From Methylocapsa sp. (GTDB lineage Bacteria > Pseudomonadota > Alphaproteobacteria > Rhizobiales > Beijerinckiaceae), in NCBI GenBank assembly GCA_003162995.1, contig PLUZ01000583.1, positions 1 to 5,070 on the forward strand: a stretch of 5,070 nucleotides of DNA. The letters are read 5' to 3'. The position numbers and the translations under genes are program-made. Below, piece by piece: positions 1 through 5,070 of the stretch; positions within the stretch are counted from its first letter, which is position 1; each line of letters begins with the position of its first letter. Below the pieces are notes generated by a model. That model had not been told where the DNA came from, ran no database searches, and was given only the letters and a program-made list of their open reading frames with translations.

Positions 1-913
1 ACTTTTCGGACCGACTCTGAGCAATCGTGACAGAAAGATATTTTCCGTAACCTGCTCCGGCCATATAGACGCCTACCGCGTAATTTGCAGCGTTGATATA
101 TTTATTAAAGAAAGTGTTTGTCGCTTTGTCCCGCTGGAAATCGTAAGTTCCGAATTGCACAAGTGCAGCTTTGGCTTTGTCGCGCTGGTCCAATAACGGC
201 CAGTTTGCAATCTTCTCCCCAGCCGAAAAGACCTCCCGAAAGTTTGCCCGTGGCGGGGCCATCAGCCATTTAGTCGGTGAACCCGAATCGAAGATTCTTG
301 ATCCATCCGGCCGAGTGACCATGACCGCATCCTCGGGAAGATCAGGCACCTTGTGAACCCCAGAACCTGTCCCGGCGCTTCTTCCTTCAACCAGCGGCGC
401 GGTCTCATCTTCTGCCGCCACCTCCCCTGACGTCCACTGTCCGCTTTCCCTCCCGCTTCCGGCAGGCACACGCGGCTGATTCTCGTCATATTTGCTTACG
501 TCAAACTGAACCGGGTTCAGCCCCAGCTCCCGCGCCAGCTCACGTGGCATCATGCCCGCGTCGATCAACTTGGCCGCCAGCGACAGGCGATAGGCGGCGT
601 CTTCATCGATTTCCGGCAAGCCGCTTTGCGCCAGATGAATCGCGGCGAGGCATTTGTCGCCGCCTTGCCAATGTTTTGATACGCGGCGAAACATTCCCAA
701 CGCCGCGCCGGGGACATCGCCCCGATAGGCAATGGCGAGCAAGGTCAGGATGCGCTCTTCCTCGCCGTCGAGGCAAAGACCGTCATCGCCCATTTTCGCA
801 AGCAAGGTTCCGGCCCCGAGAACCAGCCCCTGCTCCGTCAAGATCATCTGCCGGTAATTGCGGCACCGGGGCACGCCGTCAGCGGCGCCCAGCAAACTTT
901 GGTCATTCTGCAT
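1..913 (-). CDS. Partial hypothetical protein with PRVPAG/GQWT linker, polymorphic-toxin-like (C-terminus beyond left edge)
   Basis: An open frame of 304 codons runs from ATG at 913-911 to the window edge without a stop. The start is supported by GAGG at 923-926, nine bases upstream; the next Met (residue 23) has no such site. Residues 1-130 form a mostly helical region of unknown family ending in GMMPRELARELGL. Residues 142-162 carry YDENQPRVPAG and SGQWTSG, a linker that I recall from alphaproteobacterial phage-related and toxin-like proteins. Residues 163-190 are acidic and Gly/Ser-rich, like a flexible spacer. Residues 255-290 hold FGTYDFQRD and then NAANYAVGVYMAGAGYG, loosely resembling the 'WDYK...GNFNYGA' pattern of polymorphic toxin type 44; this match is from memory and tentative. 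No signal peptide or membrane helix is evident. The 3' end is AT-richer than the rest. It could instead be a prophage remnant protein. The coding call is firm; the function is not. Confidence 0.75.
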   Translation of the reverse strand, partial: MQNDQSLLGAADGVPRCRNYRQMILTEQGLVLGAGTLLAKMGDDGLCLDGEEERILTLLAIAYRGDVPGAALGMFRRVSKHWQGGDKCLAAIHLAQSGLPEIDEDAAYRLSLAAKLIDAGMMPRELARELGLNPVQFDVSKYDENQPRVPAGSGRESGQWTSGEVAAEDETAPLVEGRSAGTGSGVHKVPDLPEDAVMVTRPDGSRIFDSGSPTKWLMAPPRANFREVFSAGEKIANWPLLDQRDKAKAALVQFGTYDFQRDKATNTFFNKYINAANYAVGVYMAGAGYGKYLSVTIAQSRSEK

Positions 914-959
914 TGAAATCGGCCTCGAAACGAAATCAAGCAGAGTTTAATGTATATCT

Positions 960-990
960 TTGCCAATACAAAGCATCTATACTATATAAT
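960..990 (+). promoter_or_regulatory. Candidate sigma70-type promoter toward mog
   Basis: TATAAT at 985-990 is a perfect -10 match. TTGCCA at 960-965 matches TTGACA at five of six positions. The spacer is 19 bases to TATAAT, or 17 to the overlapping TATATA at 983-988. A start near 997 would give a leader of about 180 bases before mog, which is long, so a second promoter nearer the gene is possible. The call rests on sequence resemblance only, in an AT-rich patch where such matches arise easily. Confidence 0.35.
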
Positions 991-1005
991 GATTGCACTT
1001 CCCAA
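976..1005 (-). promoter_or_regulatory. Candidate divergent promoter toward the toxin-like gene
   Basis: Read on the minus strand, TTGGGA (1000-1005) and TATAGA (976-981) are separated by 18 bases. Each hexamer matches the sigma70 consensus at four of six positions. Transcription would begin near 969, giving a leader of about 55 bases. It overlaps the candidate plus-strand promoter, so the two could compete or be jointly regulated. The match is weak. Confidence 0.2.
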
Positions 1006-1026
1006 CAGATAGCAAGACGTGCAATC
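991..1026. repeat. 8-bp inverted repeat, possible operator
   Basis: GATTGCAC at 991-998 is the exact reverse complement of GTGCAATC at 1019-1026, with 20 bases between them. After one mismatch the pairing continues for two more bases inward (1000-1001 with 1016-1017). The left arm starts directly after the TATAAT at 985-990, over the expected transcription start, where a repressor dimer could act. It may also be a weak hairpin in the leader RNA. An 8-bp match could arise by chance in a region of this size. Confidence 0.3.
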
Positions 1027-1089
1027 GCTCTGGCCGCATTCTTGCTTTGGAACTGGCGCCGCGCGTCCGGAAAAAGCTGCCCGCACTTT

Positions 1090-1121
1090 TTGGAAATTTT
1101 TGCGCCCATTTCCGCTATAAG
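1090..1121 (+). promoter_or_regulatory. Weak second promoter candidate close to mog
   Basis: TTGGAA (1090-1095) and TATAAG (1116-1121) flank a 20-base spacer, longer than the usual 16-18. If used, it would give a leader of about 50 bases, more typical than that from the upstream candidate. TATAAG also runs into AAGGAG at 1119-1124, but no start codon follows that at a suitable distance. Confidence 0.15.
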
Positions 1122-1157
1122 GAGCCCGCACGTACCTCCGGCGGGTCCATGCCGGTC

Positions 1158-1176
1158 GAAGGTTGAAGGTTGAACC
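1158..1176 (+). promoter_or_regulatory. Ribosome binding site of mog within a tandem GAAGGTT repeat
   Basis: GAAGGTT occurs twice in direct succession (1158-1164, 1165-1171), followed by a partial third copy, GAA (1172-1174). GAAGG in the second copy lies seven bases before the mog ATG, a good Shine-Dalgarno distance; the first copy is too far away. Gain or loss of one 7-base unit could change spacing and so translation strength, but that is inference. Confidence 0.5.
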
Positions 1177-1725
1177 ATGGCGAATGAGATACAGCGCGCG
1201 GCGATTATCGGGGTCGTTACGGCGTCCGACCGCGCCAGCGCCGGGCTTTACGAGGATCTAAGCGGGCCGGCCATCGTCGCCTATTTGACGAAAATCCTAA
1301 AAACCCCTTTTCATATCGTGCGGAAAATCATTCCGGACGGGTTTGAGTCCGTGCGTGATACACTGATCGAACTCGCCGACAAGGAGCATTGCGACTTGAT
1401 CCTGACCACGGGAGGGACCGGACCATCGCCGCGGGATCTCACGCCGGAGGCAACGCTTGCCGCGGCGCCGCGGGAATTGCCTGGCTTTGGCGAACTCATG
1501 CGTCAGGAGAGTCTGAAGCAAGTTCCGACCGCGATCCTGTCGCGTCAGACTGCCGCGCATCGCGGCGCTTGTCTCGTGATCAATCTGCCCGGTAAACCGG
1601 CCTCGATCGAAACCTGCCTCAACGCGGTCTTTCCGGCGGTGCCTTATTGTCTCGATCTCATTGGCGCTGCCACACTTGAGACGGACGCCGCGATCCTGAA
1701 ATCCTTCCGGCCCAAACAACAATAG
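1177..1725 (+). CDS. mog: Molybdopterin adenylyltransferase (Mog/MogA family)
   Basis: A complete 182-residue cytosolic protein that aligns clearly, from memory, with E. coli Mog. This family uses Mg-ATP to adenylylate molybdopterin, giving the MPT-AMP that MoeA then uses for molybdenum insertion. Visible landmarks are SDRASAGLYED (17-27), IIPD (51-54), the nucleotide/pterin-binding TTGGTGP (77-83) followed by RDLTPEAT (86-93), PGFGELMR (102-109), PTAILSRQ (117-124) and INLPGKP (134-140). Asp54 and Asp87 correspond to the functional Asp49 and Asp82 of E. coli Mog. Near the C-terminus, LNAVFPAVPYC lacks the short insert found in the E. coli protein, explaining the shorter length (182 against about 195). 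The extended C-terminal part and the RQ segment favour Mog over the shorter MoaB. The start has a suitable ribosome site at 1165-1169. It is first in a tight run of plus-strand genes, 14 bases before the ligase gene. Confidence 0.95.
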   Translation: MANEIQRAAIIGVVTASDRASAGLYEDLSGPAIVAYLTKILKTPFHIVRKIIPDGFESVRDTLIELADKEHCDLILTTGGTGPSPRDLTPEATLAAAPRELPGFGELMRQESLKQVPTAILSRQTAAHRGACLVINLPGKPASIETCLNAVFPAVPYCLDLIGAATLETDAAILKSFRPKQQ

Positions 1726-1739
1726 ACAAGCAAGAAGAG

Positions 1740-4259
1740 ATGAGCCGCAGCGCGACGACCCGGGTGAATGAAGACAGTGACGCGGCCGCACGCGTGGCTA
1801 AGCTCGCCGCCGGCTACATGCCGCTGCCCGGCATCCCAGACGAATTCATCGGTGCCGACGGGCGCCCGCGCGCGCATTGGCTGCGGTTTCTCGACAAGCT
1901 CATGGAGTTTCCCGCCGACGATATGAGCCGCCGCTTCGCCAGGGCGGACCGGCATATTCGCGACACGGGCGTCTCCTATCGCGCCTATGGGGATACCAGC
2001 GAGCGTGCCTGGCCGCTCTCGCATGTGCCGCTGCTCATCGAAGCCGGCGAATGGCGCGAGATCGCGCAAGGCATCGAGCAGCGCGCGCGGCTCTTGGAAC
2101 TGGTTTTGGCCGATATTTACGGCGAGGGAAGGTTGATCGCCGCCGGCGATTTGCCCGCCGCCGCCGTCACCGGCAGTCCCGAGTTTCTGCACCCGCTGCA
2201 TGGCGTGAAGCCGCCGGGCGGCAAATTCTTGCATATTTATGCCGCCGATATCGGGCGCGGTCCGGATGGGCGCTGGTGGGTCCTTGGTGACCGTTCGCAA
2301 GCCCCTTCGGGCGCTGGCTACGCACTCGCCAACCGGCTTGTCCTGGCGCGGGCTTTCCCGGCCCTTTACCGCGATATGAATGTCGAGCGGCTGGCGCCTT
2401 TCTTCGAGGCGTTCCGCTTCGGCCTCACCTCGATGGCGCAACGCTCGAACCCGCGCATCTGCCTGCTGACGCCCGGCCCTTTTAACGAAACCTATTTCGA
2501 GCAAGCCTATCTCGCCCGCTATCTCGGCCTGCTTCTGGTCGAAGGCGGCGATTTGACGATGCGCGACGGCAAAGTGCATGTCCGCACCATTGCCGGGCTG
2601 AAGCGCGCCGATGTGATCTGGCGGCGCATCGACAGCGATTTCGCCGATCCGCTCGAACTCAACGCCAAGTCTCGGCTCGGCGTGCCGGGCCTTGTCGATG
2701 CGCTGCGCGAGGGTGGCGTCGTCATCGCCAATGCGCTTGGCTCTGGCGTGCTCGAAGCGCCCGCCATGATGAGCTTCATGCCGAAACTCTGCCGCACATT
2801 GCTTGGCGAGGACCTCCGTCTGCCGAATATCGCGACTTGGTGGTGCGGCCAGGGCAAAGCGCGCGACTCGGTCATCGCCAGCATGGATGAGCTTGCGATC
2901 GCCGGTGCCTTTGGCAACGCGGTCCCCGGCTTTGCCTCGAGCCAGCCGCTCATCGGCGCCTCCCTCTCGGAAGAAGAGAAAAGCCGGCTCGCCGCGGCGA
3001 TGGCAGAACGCGGCATCGACTATGCCGGCCAGGAGGTCGTCAATCTTTCCACGACGCCTGTGTTGCACGAGGGCCGGCTCGAGCCGCGGCCCTTCGTTCT
3101 GCGCGTCTATGCGGCACATACGCCGGCGGGATGGAAAATCATGCCGGGCGGGTTCTGCCGCATCTCCGGCCGCGCCGACGCGCGCGCCGTGTCGATGGGT
3201 GAGGGGGTCCAATCGGCCGATGTTTGGGTGCTCGCCGACAAGCCGGTCGAGATGGTCAGCCTGCTGCCCACCGACGAGACCGTCCGCATCCGCCGCATCA
3301 TGGGCACTTTGCCGAGCCGGGCCGCCGATAATCTTTTCTGGCTCGGGCGTTATCTCGACCGCTCGGAAGCGACCTTGCGGCTGATCCGCTGCCTCGCCAG
3401 CCGGATGATCGAATCCGGCGCGGGGGCCGCCAATCCGGGGTCGGCCGTATCCAAGCTCGCGAGCTTGCTCGTTGCCTGGCACGCGGCGCCGCTTACCGCC
3501 GTCGCCAACCCCATGGCGCTTGTTGCGAGCGTTCTGCATGGCGATGAGGATTATGGCTCCGCCCTATCGCTCGTGCGCGACGCGCAACGCGCCGCCTCTT
3601 TCATTCGCGAACGTCTGTCCACGGACACGTGGCGGTTGATCGGCGATCTCAATCGCACCCTCGCCATCGAAATGCACGGGCCACTCGCCGAGGCCGAGGC
3701 TTTCGAGCGTGCCGACGCGGCTTTGCGAACAATCGCGGCGATCTCGGGCCTTGCCCAGGAAAACATGATTCGCGGCGCCGGCTGGCGTATCTTCGACGCT
3801 GGCCGGCGTATCGAGCGGGGCATCAATACCTGCCGCTTTGCCCGCCATTTCGCGAGCGGCGACGCGCCGGCCGACGATCTCGACGTCTTGCTCGATCTCG
3901 TCGACTCGCAAATCACCTACCGCTCACGTTATCTCATGGGTGTGGCTCTCAACCCTGTGCGCGACATGGTCGTGCTCGATCCCTTTAATCCGCGCTCGGT
4001 TGCCTTCCAGGTCGAGCGCCTCGACGAACATCTTGAAACCCTGCCCTTGCTGAGCGATGATGGCATGCTGGAGCCGCCGCGCCGCCTGATCCTGCAACTC
4101 GCGGCCGAAGTGGCGACGGCATCCGCGCCATGTCTCGACAATAAAACGATCCTCGTGTTCGAGCAGTGCCTTCTTGGTCTCGCCGATGCGATCGCCGCGC
4201 GCTATTTCCTGCAAGGTTCGCATGTTGCCCGGGCCGACAAATCGAGCGGCCTCGCATGA
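1740..4259 (+). CDS. Circularly permuted type 2 ATP-grasp ligase fused to Alpha-E domain
   Basis: A complete 839-residue protein with two joined domains. Residues about 25-500 are a circularly permuted ATP-grasp (formerly DUF404/DUF407), an ATP-dependent carboxylate-amine ligase fold. Blocks seen are GYMPLPGIPDEF (25-36), GDRSQAPSGAGYALANR (183-199), WRRIDSDFADPLEL (294-307), NALGSGVLE (331-339), LPNIATWWCG (361-370), EPRPFVLR (448-455) and MPGGFCR (468-474). Residues about 525-825 are the helical Alpha-E domain (formerly DUF403), with SRAADNLFWLGRYLDRSE (526-543), then GWRIFDAGRRIERG near 680-693, SQITYRSRY near 722-730 and NPRSVAFQ near 750. In many bacteria these domains are separate neighbouring genes. 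No signal peptide is seen, so the protein is probably cytosolic. Substrates are unknown; the family is predicted to make a peptide or amide product. The ribosome site is purine-rich (AAGAAGAG, 1732-1739) but abuts the ATG, so initiation may depend on translation of mog. The stop overlaps the next start. Confidence 0.93.
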   Translation: MSRSATTRVNEDSDAAARVAKLAAGYMPLPGIPDEFIGADGRPRAHWLRFLDKLMEFPADDMSRRFARADRHIRDTGVSYRAYGDTSERAWPLSHVPLLIEAGEWREIAQGIEQRARLLELVLADIYGEGRLIAAGDLPAAAVTGSPEFLHPLHGVKPPGGKFLHIYAADIGRGPDGRWWVLGDRSQAPSGAGYALANRLVLARAFPALYRDMNVERLAPFFEAFRFGLTSMAQRSNPRICLLTPGPFNETYFEQAYLARYLGLLLVEGGDLTMRDGKVHVRTIAGLKRADVIWRRIDSDFADPLELNAKSRLGVPGLVDALREGGVVIANALGSGVLEAPAMMSFMPKLCRTLLGEDLRLPNIATWWCGQGKARDSVIASMDELAIAGAFGNAVPGFASSQPLIGASLSEEEKSRLAAAMAERGIDYAGQEVVNLSTTPVLHEGRLEPRPFVLRVYAAHTPAGWKIMPGGFCRISGRADARAVSMGEGVQSADVWVLADKPVEMVSLLPTDETVRIRRIMGTLPSRAADNLFWLGRYLDRSEATLRLIRCLASRMIESGAGAANPGSAVSKLASLLVAWHAAPLTAVANPMALVASVLHGDEDYGSALSLVRDAQRAASFIRERLSTDTWRLIGDLNRTLAIEMHGPLAEAEAFERADAALRTIAAISGLAQENMIRGAGWRIFDAGRRIERGINTCRFARHFASGDAPADDLDVLLDLVDSQITYRSRYLMGVALNPVRDMVVLDPFNPRSVAFQVERLDEHLETLPLLSDDGMLEPPRRLILQLAAEVATASAPCLDNKTILVFEQCLLGLADAIAARYFLQGSHVARADKSSGLA
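4244..4259 (+). promoter_or_regulatory. ATGA stop/start overlap with weak ribosome site (translational coupling)
   Basis: The ligase stop TGA (4257-4259) shares bases with the transglutaminase start ATG (4256-4258). Upstream there is only a weak GAGCGG (4244-4249), six bases before the ATG. This arrangement usually means re-initiation by the same ribosomes, so the two proteins are probably made in linked amounts. Confidence 0.6.
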
Positions 4260-5070
4260 TCTACGATATTCGCCACTTGACCCTTTATGAATACGGCTCG
4301 ACCGTGACCTTCTCGCATTGCGCGGTGCGGCTCCAACCAACGGACGGGCCGGGACAGCAGGTGCTTTCGAGCGAACTCTCTGTGACCCCCGCGCCGGCGC
4401 AAACGATCGAGCGCATATGTTTCTTCGGCAACCGTCTCACTTTTCTGACAATCGAAACGGCGCATCGCAAACTCATCGTCAAGGTCAATACAAGTATCGA
4501 AATCGACCGGCCCGCACCCATCGACGAAAAGGAAACGCCGGCCTTCGAAGCGGTGCGGGAGGAAGCTTTCGCGAGCGCCTCACTCGATAAGGATTCGCCC
4601 GCTCACTTCCTGCACCCGAGCCGCTTGGTGCCGCGCTTCGAGCCCGCCACCGCCTACACGCGGGAAAGCTTCCTGGCCGGGCGCCCGGTGCTTCAAGGCG
4701 CCACGGAATTGATGCGGCGGATCAAGGCCGATTTCAAATATGACACCAAGGCAACCGTCGTCTCGACGCCGATTTCGGAAGCCTTCGGGAAGCGGCATGG
4801 CGTCTGCCAGGATTTCGCCCATATCATGATCGCCGGTCTGCGCGGCATCGGCCTGCCCGCCGCCTATATCTCTGGCTATCTCCGCACCATACCGCCGCCC
4901 GGAAAAAAGCGCCTCGAAGGCGCCGATGCGATGCACGCCTGGGTGTCCGTCTGGTGCGGTGAAGCGCATGGCTGGGTCGGCCTCGATCCGACCAATGCGA
5001 TGATGATGGGCAATGATCATATCGTGCTCGCGAAAGGCCGCGACTACGCCGATATTTCTCCCGTCGCCGG
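4256..5070 (+). CDS. Transglutaminase-like cysteine enzyme, partial (C-terminus beyond right edge)
   Basis: The visible 271 codons start at the ATG overlapping the ligase stop and have no stop before the edge. Residues 1-85 match the beta-rich N-terminal domain found in bacterial transglutaminase-like proteins: the opening MIYDIRHLTLYEYGSTV and the SHCAVRLQP segment are typical. The transglutaminase core spans about 145-250, with the Cys-His-Asp triad visible as Cys184 in HGVCQDFAH, His227 in MHAWV and Asp244 in GLDPTNA. Enzymes of this fold hydrolyse or transfer amide bonds through a thioester. The segment GRDYADISPV near the edge is usually close to the end, so perhaps 20 residues are missing. 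No signal peptide is seen, suggesting a cytosolic enzyme. Its coupling to the ATP-grasp/Alpha-E gene implies that both act on the same unidentified amide or peptide product. All catalytic residues are intact. Confidence 0.93.
   Translation, partial: MIYDIRHLTLYEYGSTVTFSHCAVRLQPTDGPGQQVLSSELSVTPAPAQTIERICFFGNRLTFLTIETAHRKLIVKVNTSIEIDRPAPIDEKETPAFEAVREEAFASASLDKDSPAHFLHPSRLVPRFEPATAYTRESFLAGRPVLQGATELMRRIKADFKYDTKATVVSTPISEAFGKRHGVCQDFAHIMIAGLRGIGLPAAYISGYLRTIPPPGKKRLEGADAMHAWVSVWCGEAHGWVGLDPTNAMMMGNDHIVLAKGRDYADISPVA

Larger units (their letters stand above)
914..1176. other. Divergent intergenic region with AT-rich core
   Basis: This 263-base gap separates the minus-strand toxin-like gene from the plus-strand mog operon, so it should hold promoters for both. 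Its centre is much poorer in GC than the genes: bases 961-1020 contain 22 G or C out of 60, by hand count. A small inverted repeat, CTTTG-6-CAAAG, lies at 958-973. The part next to mog (1027-1176) is GC-richer, with short T/A runs near 1087-1101. I see no tRNA, small protein gene or strong rho-independent terminator here. Confidence 0.7.

Noticed and set aside
1149..1166. Five-codon open frame ATG...TGA just upstream of mog, possible leader peptide
   Set aside because: There is no ribosome site at a suitable distance (AAGGAG at 1119-1124 is too far), and nothing resembling an attenuator follows.
544..1173. Plus-strand open frame (209 codons) before mog
   Set aside because: It runs antisense to the toxin-like gene and then through the AT-rich promoter region. 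Its product is Arg/Pro/Ser-rich without domains, while the opposite strand has a coherent protein with a good ribosome site.
2803..3384. Plus-strand frame of 193 codons inside the ligase gene
   Set aside because: It is an out-of-frame shadow with Arg/Ser-rich low-complexity translation, fully inside a gene with strong family motifs in the other frame.
1644..3539. Long minus-strand open frame (631 codons) opposite mog and the ligase gene
   Set aside because: It lies antisense to two genes whose proteins match known families along their length. Its product is rich in Arg, Ala, Gly and His with no recognisable domain, as expected for the reverse of GC-rich coding DNA.
3551..4521. Several overlapping minus-strand frames near the ligase 3' end and transglutaminase 5' end
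   Set aside because: All are antisense to confirmed coding sequence and overlap one another. None shows a domain or a convincing ribosome site.
4580..5020. Minus-strand frame of 146 codons
   Set aside because: It is antisense to the transglutaminase core that carries the intact catalytic triad.
1..5070. tRNA, rRNA, CRISPR array, insertion sequence or attachment site
   Set aside because: I looked for regularly spaced repeats, long terminal inverted repeats, transposase motifs and tRNA-like arms and saw none. The only repeats are the short ones listed.

Overview
The window looks like chromosomal DNA from a GC-rich alphaproteobacterium, probably of the order Hyphomicrobiales. The main genes are strongly GC-biased, and the encoded proteins resemble families common in that group. 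Family or genus cannot be fixed from this window.

Layout: (1) Positions 1-913, minus strand, hold a gene cut by the left edge (304 residues visible). It has an unassigned N-terminal region, then a 'YDxNQPRVPAGSGRxSGQWTSG'-like linker known from alphaproteobacterial phage-related and polymorphic-toxin-like proteins. Its C-terminal part is AT-richer and resembles a toxin tip, so I call it a tentative toxin or effector. (2) Positions 914-1176 are a divergent intergenic region with an AT-rich core, candidate back-to-back promoters and an 8-bp inverted repeat. (3) Positions 1177-5070, plus strand, hold three closely packed genes: a Mog-type molybdopterin adenylyltransferase; after a 14-base gap, an 839-residue fusion of a circularly permuted ATP-grasp ligase with an Alpha-E domain; and, overlapping it by ATGA, a transglutaminase-like cysteine protease or transferase cut by the right edge about 20 residues before its expected end.

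The ATP-grasp/Alpha-E/transglutaminase set is a conserved bacterial gene neighbourhood. It has been predicted to make and process a peptide or amide-linked product that is still unidentified, and it is often accompanied by the proteasome-like peptidase Anbu, which may lie just right of this window. The ligase would form an amide bond using ATP and the transglutaminase-fold enzyme would cut, transfer or remodel it. The mog gene serves molybdenum cofactor synthesis; its link to the cluster may be only a shared transcript. The most interesting parts are the biochemically undefined ligase/transglutaminase operon and the truncated toxin-like gene, whose tip and possible immunity partner lie beyond the left edge.
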